Positions 34,166-43,142 of a DNA stretch of 64,000 nucleotides are shown here, one piece after another. Each line of letters begins with the position of its first letter. Positions within the stretch are counted from its first letter, which is position 1. Under the pieces are notes generated by a model, which made no database searches, was not told the DNA's origin, and saw only the letters and a list, made by a program, of their open reading frames with translations. Where the stretch lies: positions 4,154,001-4,218,000 of the forward strand of contig JASGIT010000001.1 of NCBI GenBank assembly GCA_047601665.1, given 5' to 3'. The stretch comes from JASGIT01 sp047601665. GTDB lineage: Bacteria; Pseudomonadota; Gammaproteobacteria; Burkholderiales; Burkholderiaceae_C. The translations under genes and the position numbers were made by a program.

Positions 34166-35164
34166 ATGAAAAAGCGTTCGCTGGGCCACAGCGGCCTTGA
34201 AGTTTCCGCGCTGGGCCTGGGCTGCATGGGCATGTCCGCTGGCTACTACGGCCCGCCGACGGACAGGCAGGCCATGATCGAGTTACTGCGGCAGGCCGTG
34301 CAATGGGGTGTGACCTTCTTCGACACCGCCGAGGTCTATGGCCCATTCGCCAACGAAGAACTGGTGGGCGAGGCGCTGTCTCCTTTCAAGGGCGAAGTGG
34401 CTATCGCCACCAAGTTCGGCTTCGACGTCGATCTGGCGACGGGCAAACGCCTGGGCGGGCTGAACAGCCGCCCGCAGCGCATTCGTGCCGTGGTCGAAGC
34501 CTCGCTCAAGCGCCTGCGGATCGATGCCATCGACCTGCTGTACCAGCACCGAGTGGATCCGGCCGTGCCGATCGAGGAGGTGGCCGGTACCGTTAAGGCG
34601 TTGATCGCGGAAGGCAAGGTCAGGCACTTCGGCCTTTCCGAAGCGGGCACGGAGACGATCCGGCGCGCGCACGCCGTGCAGCCGCTGGCGGCGGTGCAAA
34701 GCGAGTATTCGCTGTGGTGGCGCGAGCCTGAGAAGGAACTGCTACCCCTGCTGGGAGAACTGGGCATTGGCTTCGTGCCGTTCAGCCCGCTGGGCGTTGG
34801 CTTTCTGACGGGCAAGATCGATGCCTCCACGCCGTTCGAGAGCACGGACTTTCGCAGCAGCGTTCCGCGCTTCGCGCCGGAAGCGTTGAAGGTGAATCAG
34901 GCGCTGGTCGATCTGCTGCGCGAGGTCGCGTATCGACAGAACGCCACGCCGGCACAGATCGCGCTGGCCTGGCTGCTGGCGCGCGAGCCCTGGATCGTGC
35001 CGATTCCTGGCACCACGAAGCTCCATCGCCTGCTCGAGAACCTGGGTGCGTTGGACATTGAGTTGACGGCCGACGAAATGGTGCGGATCGATGATGCCGC
35101 CTCGCGGCTGGAACTCGTGGGCGCAAGATTGCCCGAGGCCGCGTTGCGGATGACTGGGCGCTGA
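34166..35164 (+). CDS. Aldo/keto reductase (cytoplasmic)
   Basis: This 332-residue protein has GGAG before its ATG, 18 nt after the flavodoxin gene. The catalytic tetrad is Asp53, Tyr58 (FFDTAEVYGP), Lys83 (ATKFGFD) and His128 (LYQHRVDP). The NADPH-binding end reads PWIVPIPGTTK with LLENLGALDIEL. It is a paralogue of the exported reductase at 30857 but lacks a signal. With flavodoxin it forms an operon opposite the LysR gene. The substrate is probably an aldehyde or quinone, not determinable here. Confidence 0.94.
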   Translation: MKKRSLGHSGLEVSALGLGCMGMSAGYYGPPTDRQAMIELLRQAVQWGVTFFDTAEVYGPFANEELVGEALSPFKGEVAIATKFGFDVDLATGKRLGGLNSRPQRIRAVVEASLKRLRIDAIDLLYQHRVDPAVPIEEVAGTVKALIAEGKVRHFGLSEAGTETIRRAHAVQPLAAVQSEYSLWWREPEKELLPLLGELGIGFVPFSPLGVGFLTGKIDASTPFESTDFRSSVPRFAPEALKVNQALVDLLREVAYRQNATPAQIALAWLLAREPWIVPIPGTTKLHRLLENLGALDIELTADEMVRIDDAASRLELVGARLPEAALRMTGR

Positions 35165-35235
35165 GCGTTGTACGGCCATGTCATTCAGCGAGACGCTGTT
35201 CCGCCTCGAAGTACGAACTCTGATCATCTAGAGGC

Positions 35236-35280
35236 TGCGATATCGTACGAAGTCAATGTCCGGCTTGATCCGATATCGCA
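35236..35280. repeat. 10-bp perfect inverted repeat with 25-nt spacer
   Basis: TGCGATATCG (35236-35245) and CGATATCGCA (35271-35280). It lies exactly between the aldo/keto reductase gene and the truncated PAPS-reductase-like gene. It could be a recombination or regulator site. Confidence 0.5.
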
Positions 35281-35676
35281 TCAGGCTTGCTGCTCGATCT
35301 CATGGACGCAAGCAGCGCGGCGCTGCTCCTTGCGCTCGACATTGGCGGCCCAGCGCGACAGCCAGCGATCCACCATGTCTCCCGCAGCCCTGCGCACCGT
35401 CACCAGCTCCCAGCCCAGCCGTTGTGCCAGGCATCCACACACGGGCGCCGAATCCCTCCACTCGATCCGGCCCAGGTCGCTGTGGATTAGCGCACGTGGA
35501 CCCACGTGCCCGATAGCGTCGAGGTGACAGCACACGCGGTAGGCGAGCGCCTGGCTGTCCTTGCCCCCGCTGACACCGACATAGACGGGCGCATGGGCCT
35601 CCAGCGCGGTATCGATCGCGGGATCGCGGGCGATGTCGAAGCGGGGCATGGCGCTGGAGCGAGGCAGGGCTGTCAT
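35281..35676 (-). pseudogene. Truncated PAPS-reductase-like (PP-loop) gene
   Basis: This is the N-terminal part of an adenine-nucleotide alpha-hydrolase-fold protein: PVYVGVSGGKDSQALAYRV (PP-loop SGGKDS), then IHSDLGRIEW and WLSRWAANVER. Members of this mobile-element-associated family usually run to 250-300 residues and continue with a Cys-containing TSELK motif. Here the frame leaves the family after NVER and stops after KEQRR...EIEQQA (131 residues). Truncation coincides with the inverted repeat at 35236. It may start at 35649 instead. It resembles the PAPS-reductase-like genes of conjugative elements. Confidence 0.75.
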
Positions 35677-36517
35677 GCCCCCAGCATCCCTGCCGTCGGC
35701 GGGCGGCGATTTCTTCCCGCACCTTCGGCGGCGTCAGCTTGTACTCCGCCATTCAGGGCCTCCCTTCGCAGCGGGCCAGCCGCGCGCGGAATCCGCTTCC
35801 AACAGGCTGCGCAGCGGCTGCAAAGTTCGCCTTTGCGGGTTCGCCCATCGCCGGAGTCCCGGCGCGTCCCGCTGGGACTCGCGGCAACTCGGAGCCGTGC
35901 ACGGAAAAAAAGCGGGCTCCGAAGCGAAGCGCTCCGTGGCCTGCACCTCGCTGATGCTGTTGCGCTGGCATCGTGTCCTCCGTTGATGCAGCAGGCACGC
36001 CGCCTGCGAAGACCACTTTGCCGGCCGAAGGCGCCCCTTCAAGGGCAACGGAAGCACCGTGCATGGCCTGCCCCGCTTGCGGCCGCACCCGCTGGCACTA
36101 TGCGCACGCGGGCATGGGCGCACCGCTCTACGCAACGCACACGCAGTCAGCGCCGTCTCCCAGGAACAGGCTCCAGTTCCTGGCCCGGACTTGGCGAATT
36201 CCTTGCCTTCCATTCACGCCAGCGCGCTGGCCGCCCCTGGCACCGTCGCCATGTCAGCAAGTCAAGTCCCTCCTGATCCGGCACCAGCGTACAGCCGCCG
36301 TCCGGCAGCATCCCCGCAACGCGACCTGTCCACCTGGTCGGGGCCCGCCTTTGTCCTTCGGTGTTGGCCGGTGATTGAGCACCGGTTGAGCCACCGGATC
36401 AGCGACGTGGCGCAAGCGGCTCGGTCCCCTGGGACGTGCGCCGGCAGCGCGAGTTGGCGAGAAGGCGCTCTTCGGTTGCGTTAGCCGAGGTATCGGGTGG
36501 GACATCGACACGTCGGG
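35677..36517. other. GC-rich stretch without a confident gene
   Basis: A short frame upstream of the PP-loop gene (MAEYKLTPPKVREEIAARRR, from 35752, minus strand) and a frame at 35753-36018 (minus, starting MPAQQHQRGAGHGAL) are possible small mobile-element genes. Neither has a good ribosome site. The remainder appears to be recombination debris. Confidence 0.4.
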
Positions 36518-36536
36518 GATAATGCGATTCATTCCC
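36518..36536 (+). promoter_or_regulatory. Fur-box-like site upstream of the FecI gene
   Basis: The 19-mer starting GATAATGCGATTCATT agrees with the classical Fur box (GATAATGATAATCATTATC) at about 14 of 19 positions. It lies 60 nt upstream of the TTG start of the ECF sigma factor, where Fur repression would be expected. Confidence 0.55.
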
Positions 36537-36595
36537 ATTCCGAAAATCGGGGCCGGTGTTGCTCTGTCGCCGCGTACGGCGGCCAGGGGAATGCT

Positions 36596-37147
36596 TTGTT
36601 TCCATTGAGCGATGGCCGATCCGTGCTCGAACGCTACTACCGCGAACTGCTGAACTTCTGCACCCGCATGGTCAAGGACCGCGATGCGGCGGCCGATGCC
36701 GTGCAGGAAAGCTACGCGCGCGTGCTGGCCATCCAGCAGTCCAACGTGCCCATCGCCGCGCCGCGCGCCCTCCTGTACCAGACCGCCCGCCACGTCATGG
36801 TGGACCAGCATCGCCGCGACCTGCGGCGCGGCCACGAGGATCTGCACGCCCTGGAGGAAGCCGAGCACCCGCCGCTCCCAGCGCACCTCCAGCCGGAAGC
36901 GCTGCTGGCCTCGGCCCAGGCCATCGAGGCCTACGTTGCCACCATCGAGGCCCTGCCGCCCCGGTGCCGCGAGGCATTCATCCTGCATGTGTTCGACGAG
37001 TTGACGCACGCGCAGATCGCCGAGCGCATGGGTGCTTCCGTCAGCATGGTCGAGAAGCACATCGCCCGTGGGCGCCTGGCGTGCCGCGCCTGCCAGCGCC
37101 GGCTCCTGGGCGAATCCCCGGCGAGGGAGGCCTCCAAGGGAACATGA
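36596..37147 (+). CDS. FecI-type ECF sigma factor
   Basis: This 183-residue sigma factor for the downstream TonB receptor starts at TTG 36596, placed by AGGGGA five bases upstream and by the family start (PLSDGRSVLERYYRELLNF). Region 2 covers YYRELLNFCTRMVKDRDAAAD with QESYARVLA. Region 4 has an HTH in HAQIAERMGASVSMVEKHIA. It forms the classical FecI-FecR-receptor surface-signalling unit. A Fur-like site upstream predicts iron repression. Confidence 0.93.
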   Translation: MFPLSDGRSVLERYYRELLNFCTRMVKDRDAAADAVQESYARVLAIQQSNVPIAAPRALLYQTARHVMVDQHRRDLRRGHEDLHALEEAEHPPLPAHLQPEALLASAQAIEAYVATIEALPPRCREAFILHVFDELTHAQIAERMGASVSMVEKHIARGRLACRACQRRLLGESPAREASKGT

Positions 37148-37208
37148 AATTCTTTCGATGCAGGGGTGTGGGTTTTTCGGCGTCGTGCGACTACACCTAT
37201 AAGAGCCC

Positions 37209-38372
37209 ATGAATCAAGACGCCCGGCCCACCCACGATGCGGCGTCCGCACAGGACGAGGCGGACGCGCGCGAATTCGACGAATACGCGCGCACCCAGGA
37301 CCCGGTGCTGCTGCAGGCGGCGCTGTGGGCCACCCGCCGCAGCGAAGGGCTCGAAGCCGACGCGGAAGCCGAATTCCAGGAGTGGCTGCGCGCCGACCCT
37401 CGGCACGGCGAAGCCTACGAGGAGATGGAAGAAAGCCTCGACCCCGTGCGCGAGCTTCCCGGCGACAAGATCCAGGCCCTGAAGGCAGGGCTGCCCCAGC
37501 CCGCCCCTGCCGACACGAAGGCGCCGCAAGCCATCCGCCCGCCCATATACCCCGCCAGGCCAGCCTCGCCGGGCCGCCGCGCCTGGCTGACCGGCATCGG
37601 CAGTTTCTTCCCCCAGGCTGCCACGGCCATGGCGGTGGTGGCGCTGGTCGGCGGTGGCTGGATGGGCTGGGACCACTACCGCAGCCAGCCCGTCTTCGCC
37701 AAGGACTACACCACGGAGCGCGGCCAGCGCCTGAACGTGGACCTGCCCGACGGCAGCAAGTTGGAGTTCGACGTTGCCACCCAGGCCCAGGTGCGCCTGT
37801 ACCGCGACCGCCGCGAAGTTCGCCTGCTCGAAGGCCAGGCCATGTTCAGCGTGCACGCGGACCCGCAGCAGCCTTTCGACGTGCTGGCCGGTGCCGTGCG
37901 CGTCACCGTCGTGGGCACGAAATTCTCCGTCCGGCACACCGCCGCCGGCCTCGACGCCGGGCAGACCGTGGTGGCGGTCGAATCCGGCCATGTTCGCGTA
38001 GCGCGCATGACTTCGCCCGGTGAGGCGGCGGCCGGCGCCGCCGGTTTGGTCGAATTGACAGCTGGGCAGCGCGTCGCGGCGGATGCCGCTGGCCGGTTGC
38101 AGCCCGTCGCCAGCATTACCTCGGACAGCGTTGCGGACTGGCGCCGAGGACGTGTCAGCTTCAACGACATCCCCCTGGCCCAGGCCCTAGCGGAACTGGA
38201 GCGCTATGGGGATACCGGTCTGATCGTGCGCGACCCGGCCGTGGGCGCGCTGCGGCTGGGCGGCAGCTTCGACCTGCGGGAAATGCGCACCTTCGCCCAG
38301 GCGCTGCCCTCATTGCTGCCGGTGCGGCTGGAGTGGCACGGCGAACAGTTCGAGGTCGTTGCGCGGCCCTGA
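37209..38372 (+). CDS. FecR-family transmembrane anti-sigma/sensor protein
   Basis: This 387-residue protein has an N-terminal cytoplasmic DUF4880-like segment (about 28-75, LLQAALWATRRSEGLEADAE with FQEWLRADPRHGEAYEEM). A membrane helix lies at 137-154. The periplasmic FecR domain has TERGQRLNVDLPDGSKLEFD and LLEGQAMFSVHAD (about 170-300). The C-terminal segment resembles STN-type domains (WRRGRVSFNDIPLAQALAEL). It relays receptor occupancy to the sigma factor encoded 60 nt upstream. Confidence 0.94.
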   Translation: MNQDARPTHDAASAQDEADAREFDEYARTQDPVLLQAALWATRRSEGLEADAEAEFQEWLRADPRHGEAYEEMEESLDPVRELPGDKIQALKAGLPQPAPADTKAPQAIRPPIYPARPASPGRRAWLTGIGSFFPQAATAMAVVALVGGGWMGWDHYRSQPVFAKDYTTERGQRLNVDLPDGSKLEFDVATQAQVRLYRDRREVRLLEGQAMFSVHADPQQPFDVLAGAVRVTVVGTKFSVRHTAAGLDAGQTVVAVESGHVRVARMTSPGEAAAGAAGLVELTAGQRVAADAAGRLQPVASITSDSVADWRRGRVSFNDIPLAQALAELERYGDTGLIVRDPAVGALRLGGSFDLREMRTFAQALPSLLPVRLEWHGEQFEVVARP

Positions 38373-38479
38373 GCGCCGGCTTGAAAATTTTTTGCACCCG
38401 GACATGAGGGTTTACTGCCCTCGTGCGACTTCATTAGTAGTGATTCCTGTTTCTACGACTACTTTTGGAGATTGCATTC

Positions 38480-40885
38480 ATGCGGCAACCGCGTTTCGCC
38501 CTCGCTCCCCTGGCCCTGGCGGCACTCCTGGCGGCTGGCGCCGTAGGCACGGCTCAGGCCCAGAGCGCCACGGCGCCCACATCTATCGCCATCGCGTCAC
38601 AGCCACTGGGGCAGGCGCTCAATGAACTGTCGCGCCAGGCGGGGCTGCAGTTGCTGTTTCCGCCGGCGCTGGTGGCCGGCAAGATGGCTCCGGCCGTATC
38701 GGGGTCGCTGACACCGAATCAGGCCCTGGATCGTCTGTTGGCGGGCAGTGGGCTGACCGCAACTCGTGAGGGCAATGCGGTGGTCATAAAGGCCGTTGCC
38801 CCTGCAGGCAGCTCCACGACTCTACAAGAGGTGAAAGTGGTAGCGGATGCCGTGCGCTCAGAGCCCGCGCGTCTGAATCCGCCCACGATGGTGGGCTCGA
38901 AAACGCCGCTGGCGCAGCGGGAGATCGCGCAGTCCCTAAGCGTCGTCACCCAAGAACAGATTCAGGCCCAGAACCTGAACGACATGAATGACGCATTGCG
39001 CAAGACGCCCGGCATGGTGGTCACGCCCTACCGCAATGCGCGGGCGGATCTGTTTTCCCGTGGCTTCCCTGTCGATGCGATGCAACTCGATGGCGTGCCG
39101 CTGAGCCTCGCGATGACGGAAAACGGCTTGCTCGCGCCGGATCTGGCCATGTACGACCGCGTTGAGACCCTGCGCGGTCCGGCCGGGCTGTACAACGGTT
39201 TCGGCGGCCCTGGCGGCACGGTCAACCTTGTGCGCAAGCGCCCGCTCAACGACCTGGCCGCCACAGCCGAAATGCGCCTTGGCACGAACCATGAGATCCG
39301 CGCCATGGCCGACCTGTCCACTCCACTGAACCAGGACAAGACGGTGCGTGCACGCATCGTCGCATCTTCCGAGAGCACCCATCTCTATCAGGATTCGTCG
39401 TACAAGAGGCCCAGCCTGCTATACGGCGTCGTGGAGGCCGATCTCACGCCCGACACCAAGGTGGACATCGGCGCCAGCTACCAGCGCCTGTCCATGCGCA
39501 ACATGGCCGAAGGCTACCCGGCATTCAAAGACTATCGGCTCATTTCCCACCCTTCGCGCGCTTTTTTGGGTGGCGCCAACGACTTCAACCACTACGAAGC
39601 CAGCTCGGCATTCTTTGACTTGGAGCACAAGCTCGGCGGGGATTGGCGCCTCAAGCTGAGTGGCACGCACCTGTACAACCGGGCCAACATGCAGTCCGAC
39701 TTTCCGTGCTGCGGCGGGGTGGATCCGGTCACTGGAATCACGGCGTTCTCTCAAGGAAGCATCTCCAGCGGCCATAACACGCAGGATGTTCTGGATGCTT
39801 TCGTCGATGGCCCGTTCGATCTGGCCGGACGCCAGCACCACGTGACGCTGGGGATGAACTATCTGCGCTCCAACAACTACATCCGCAACGTCTATGGCAA
39901 GCTCACCACTGTCAACATCTTCGATCCCATCATTCCACCGCCATATGCAGGCGGCAGCCAGGTCAGCAACGCGCTGAACACTGTCACCACGCAGTACACC
40001 GCCTACGGCAATGCACGCTTCAAGCTGGCGGATCCGCTGACGCTGGTGCTGGGCGGCAATGCCATGTGGTGGAAGGCCAGCGTGACGCCGGTGGCCGACG
40101 AGAACCCGTTCGGCAACCCTGCTTCCAGCGACAAGGTCAACGCCCACATCACCCCGTATGGCGGCCTGCTCTATGACATCGACAAGACCTACACCGCCTA
40201 CGCCAGCTACAGCTCCATCTACACCCCGCAGTCGGTGCGCGACAAAAACGGCCAGCTCATCAAGCCCATGAAGGGCGAGCAGTACGAGGTGGGCATCAAG
40301 GGGACGCATCTTGACGGCAAGCTGAACACGGGGCTGGCGCTGTTCCAGATCACCCAGGAAAACCGGGCGGTGGCCGATCCGCATGAAGATCCGTACTCGG
40401 GCATCTACCTAGCGCAGGGAAAGGCTCGCAGCCGCGGGCTGGAGGCCACGGTGTCCGGCCAAGTGCTTCCGGGATTGAACCTTTACGCTGGATATGCCTA
40501 CACCCGTGTACGCAGTCTCGACTCCAGCGGCGATACCTCGGCGGGCCTTGGGGCACAAGTCTTCAGTGCCATTGCGCCAAAACACTCTCTCAAACTGTGG
40601 GCCGACTACCAGCTGCCGGGCCAATGGCGTCAATACAGCGTAGGGGCAGGCCTGAATGTCTCTAGCAGCTATTACTACGACGACGGCGTGGGACGCCTGA
40701 CCCAGCACGGCTATGCGACAGCGGACCTCAAACTGCGATACGTCATCAACGATCACTTGGATGCTTCGCTCTATATCTCGAATCTCTTCAATCGCAGCTA
40801 CTATGAAAGCGTGGGCTCCACCTGGAATCAGAACTTCCTGGGTTCTCGGCGCGCGGCCACGCTCACGTTGCGCTGGACCCTCTAA
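38480..40885 (+). CDS. TonB-dependent siderophore receptor with N-terminal signalling domain
   Basis: This outer-membrane receptor has 801 residues from the ATG at 38480 (GGAG upstream; a TTG at 38465 is in frame). A signal peptide (LAPLALAALLAAGAVGTAQA) is followed by an STN domain (about 28-105, ASQPLGQALNELSRQAGLQL). A TonB-box-like TTLQEVKVVA lies near 118, then a plug (REIAQSLSVVTQEQIQAQ, VETLRGPAGLYNGFGGPGG) and a 22-strand barrel ending TLTLRWTL. The STN domain fits transmembrane induction through the FecR and FecI genes upstream. The ligand is probably a ferric siderophore of unknown type. Confidence 0.95.
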   Translation: MRQPRFALAPLALAALLAAGAVGTAQAQSATAPTSIAIASQPLGQALNELSRQAGLQLLFPPALVAGKMAPAVSGSLTPNQALDRLLAGSGLTATREGNAVVIKAVAPAGSSTTLQEVKVVADAVRSEPARLNPPTMVGSKTPLAQREIAQSLSVVTQEQIQAQNLNDMNDALRKTPGMVVTPYRNARADLFSRGFPVDAMQLDGVPLSLAMTENGLLAPDLAMYDRVETLRGPAGLYNGFGGPGGTVNLVRKRPLNDLAATAEMRLGTNHEIRAMADLSTPLNQDKTVRARIVASSESTHLYQDSSYKRPSLLYGVVEADLTPDTKVDIGASYQRLSMRNMAEGYPAFKDYRLISHPSRAFLGGANDFNHYEASSAFFDLEHKLGGDWRLKLSGTHLYNRANMQSDFPCCGGVDPVTGITAFSQGSISSGHNTQDVLDAFVDGPFDLAGRQHHVTLGMNYLRSNNYIRNVYGKLTTVNIFDPIIPPPYAGGSQVSNALNTVTTQYTAYGNARFKLADPLTLVLGGNAMWWKASVTPVADENPFGNPASSDKVNAHITPYGGLLYDIDKTYTAYASYSSIYTPQSVRDKNGQLIKPMKGEQYEVGIKGTHLDGKLNTGLALFQITQENRAVADPHEDPYSGIYLAQGKARSRGLEATVSGQVLPGLNLYAGYAYTRVRSLDSSGDTSAGLGAQVFSAIAPKHSLKLWADYQLPGQWRQYSVGAGLNVSSSYYYDDGVGRLTQHGYATADLKLRYVINDHLDASLYISNLFNRSYYESVGSTWNQNFLGSRRAATLTLRWTL

Positions 40886-40930
40886 TACGTGCTGCAATAG
40901 CTCCGCAACCGTGGAACGGACATTGCGACC

Positions 40931-42091
40931 ATGAAGCATCTCAGAACCTGGGCCGCTATTCACAAATGGAGCAGCCTGGCCTGCACACTGTTTCTGCTCG
41001 TGATCTGCTTGACCGGCCTGCCGCTGATCTTCAGCGAAGAAATCGGCCACTGGCTTGACGACGATCCGCCCTACGCCACGCTGCCGACGGGAACGCCGAC
41101 AGCCAGCCTGGACGGCATGGTGTCCGAGAGCCAGCGCCGCTATCCGGGGCAGATCGTCACTTTCATCTTCGTCGATGATGACGAGCCGCAAGTGGTGGTG
41201 GGCATGGCGCCATCCTGGCAGTCCTTCGAGGATGAGCCCCGGCGCAACCACACATTGAAGTTCGATGCGCGCACGGCTCAGTTGCTCAAGGAGTCCGATC
41301 CGCCCGAGCGCAGCCACATGCGCTTCATGCAGATCATGCTCAAGTTGCATTCGGATCTGTTTGCGGATTTGCCGGGCGAACTGTTCCTGGGCTTCATGGG
41401 GCTGCTGTTCGTGGTTGCGGTCGTCTCGGGTGTGGTGCTGTATGGCCCCTTCATGAAGAAGCTGGATTTCGGCACGGTGCGCACCGGCCGAGCCACCCGT
41501 TTGCGTTGGCTGGATTTGCACAACCTACTGGGCATCGTCACCCTGGCCTGGGCGCTGGTGGTGGGCGCCACTGGCGCCATGAATGAGCTGTCCACGCCGC
41601 TCTTTGCCCTGTGGCAGCGCACCGACGTGCAGGCCATGCTCGCGCCGTGGCGCGGCAAGCCGCTACCGCCGCAGACCGAGTGGGCGTCGTTGGATACCGC
41701 CTTTGCCTCCGCACGCCAGGCGCTACCGGGCATGACGGTGATCAGCACGGCTTTCCCCGGCTCGCCCTTCGGCAGCCCCCATCACTACCTGCTCTGGGCC
41801 AAGGGCGAGACGCCGCTGACCAGCCGGCTGTTCAGCCCCGTGCTGGTCGATGCCCGCACGGGCGAACTGACGGCCGTGGTGCGGATGCCCTGGTATCTGC
41901 GCGCGCTCGAAGTCTCCCGGCCCTTGCACTTCGGCGACTACGGCGGGCTGCCCCTGAAGATCATCTGGGCGCTGCTCGACCTCATCACCATCGTGGTGCT
42001 GGGCAGCGGGCTGTACCTGTGGCTGGCGCGGCGCAAGACGCACGCCGATCGCGTGGCGCAGATGGCGCGCATGGCGCAGGCCCGTCCATGA
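40931..42091 (+). CDS. PepSY-associated membrane protein, iron-uptake associated
   Basis: This 386-residue inner-membrane protein has four helices (about 17-36, 152-172, 200-222 and 343-367) and two periplasmic PepSY domains. Typical motifs are IHKWSSLACTLFLLVICLTGLP near the start and RWLDLHNLLGIVTLAWALVVGATG. Such proteins follow TonB receptors and some reduce ferric siderophores in the periplasm. His residues in the helices (HKW, LDLHN) could bind haem. It follows the receptor by 45 nt and overlaps the next small gene (ATGA). Confidence 0.92.
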   Translation: MKHLRTWAAIHKWSSLACTLFLLVICLTGLPLIFSEEIGHWLDDDPPYATLPTGTPTASLDGMVSESQRRYPGQIVTFIFVDDDEPQVVVGMAPSWQSFEDEPRRNHTLKFDARTAQLLKESDPPERSHMRFMQIMLKLHSDLFADLPGELFLGFMGLLFVVAVVSGVVLYGPFMKKLDFGTVRTGRATRLRWLDLHNLLGIVTLAWALVVGATGAMNELSTPLFALWQRTDVQAMLAPWRGKPLPPQTEWASLDTAFASARQALPGMTVISTAFPGSPFGSPHHYLLWAKGETPLTSRLFSPVLVDARTGELTAVVRMPWYLRALEVSRPLHFGDYGGLPLKIIWALLDLITIVVLGSGLYLWLARRKTHADRVAQMARMAQARP

Positions 42092-42252
42092 GCACGCATG
42101 GCAGTTTCAAGCGGGTGTGGGCGATGCCGCTGCTGCTGGCGGCGCTGACGCTGTTCGGCCTGCTGGCGGCGCTGTTGGGCACGGGGGTGTGGCATGGGCT
42201 GGCCTGGCGTTTGCGCTACAGCCTGTGGCCGCCCCAGGGCCTCGATGGCTGA
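42088..42252 (+). CDS. Small membrane protein of the iron-uptake operon (54 aa)
   Basis: The ATG overlaps the stop codon of the PepSY gene (ATGA), so it is translationally coupled. One long hydrophobic helix (MPLLLAALTLFGLLAALLG) is followed by WHGLAWRLRYSLWPP. Comparable small proteins often follow PepSY membrane genes in receptor operons; their role is unknown. The longer in-frame reading from 41611 is a shadow of the PepSY gene. Confidence 0.75.
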   Translation: MSTHGSFKRVWAMPLLLAALTLFGLLAALLGTGVWHGLAWRLRYSLWPPQGLDG

Positions 42253-42334
42253 GACATGCCCCCCGCAGCTCCGGAACCGGTGACGCGGGAGGTGGGCACG
42301 CTTTGCGGGCCGGACTGCTGGCCGCAGATCGCGC

Positions 42335-42478
42335 TCAGTCCGGCAAGTCCAGCGCCGCGACGAGCGCCTCTGTCATCGATTCATTGAGCGCGCGCGGCAC
42401 CTCGAAGGTTTCGTGCAGGGTGTTAATCGCATGGAAGAGCCGGTGAAGCACGCGTCCCAGTTGTTCGGGCGCGCGCAT
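42335..42478 (-). CDS. Small hypothetical protein or 3' gene fragment (47 aa)
   Basis: The product MRAPEQLGRVLHRLFHAINT continues with LHETFEVPRALNESMTEALV and ends ALDLPD. It is helical with protein-like composition. No ribosome site precedes it, and the frame stays open upstream only to a TGA seven codons earlier (ASGGYR). It may be the end of a longer gene truncated at the border of the conjugative-element-like region. Not recognised. Confidence 0.4.
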   Translation of the reverse strand: MRAPEQLGRVLHRLFHAINTLHETFEVPRALNESMTEALVAALDLPD

Positions 42479-42632
42479 CCGGTAGCCACCCGAGGCTCAA
42501 CAGGATCATCAGGCGATCCCATCCAGCGAACGGGTCCGCCAATCCCGTGAGCCGCCTCAGGCACACCCATCGCCCGCCTCCGGGGATGGCCGGAGACCGG
42601 TGGAACCAACGAGCCGCGTGCGCCGCACGTGC
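42479..42632. other. Boundary sequence after the iron-uptake block
   Basis: No gene is supported. It separates the chromosomal-type iron operon from the conjugative-element-like cargo. Confidence 0.35.
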
Positions 42633-43142
42633 TCACCGCGTAGTCGTCGATATGGCGCCGCACGCGCGCGGCATTCGCGACGCCGCGCCCCGCATCTCGG
42701 AACCCAGCGGCTGCCTCAGCTGATCCGCCGCCCCGGGCCGTCTCAGATTGCGCAGCTGTCGCGCCCAGCTCTCCGGTGTCCCGCTCCTGGGGTGGGTCTG
42801 CTCAGGCAATGCCGCGGCAGCGGCCTGAACCAGTGCTGCAACCTGGCCTCGGGCAATGTCCAGCGCGCACCGCATCTCGGCCTCGATGCTCGTCGCGGCG
42901 CATGCGGGCGCCGTGGTGTGCTCTACCCGCAGAACGTGGGCCAGATGGCGGGCGTATGTCGAAACGGCGCGCCAGTAACAAGCCATGGGCCCCTTGCGGC
43001 GACGCCACGCATTCTCTGCCTCGTCGTTGGCCTGCGCGCGCAGTTCCATGAGGAGCTGGCCCAGCGCAGCGCGCTCTGGCGCGCCCAGCGCCAGCAGGCC
43101 CTGGGCGGCCGGCAAGCGGAGCAAGGGATTGAGGTAGCCCAT
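42633..43142 (-). CDS. Conjugative-element-type hypothetical protein (169 aa)
   Basis: The likely start MGYLNPLLRLPAAQGLLALG lies at 43142; the longer frame upstream has poor composition. The core (ERAALGQLLMELRAQANDEA, then WRRRKGPMACYWRAVSTYAR with HLAHVLR) resembles a short helical protein that recurs in clc/PAGI-type integrative conjugative elements. The last 40 residues look less conserved. Function is unknown. It supports assigning the region from here on to a mobile element. Confidence 0.6.
   Translation of the reverse strand: MGYLNPLLRLPAAQGLLALGAPERAALGQLLMELRAQANDEAENAWRRRKGPMACYWRAVSTYARHLAHVLRVEHTTAPACAATSIEAEMRCALDIARGQVAALVQAAAAALPEQTHPRSGTPESWARQLRNLRRPGAADQLRQPLGSEMRGAASRMPRACGAISTTTR

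Noticed and set aside
41611..42252. 213-residue frame overlapping the PepSY gene
   Set aside because: Only its last 54 codons, from 42088, form a plausible protein; the rest is a shadow of the PepSY gene.
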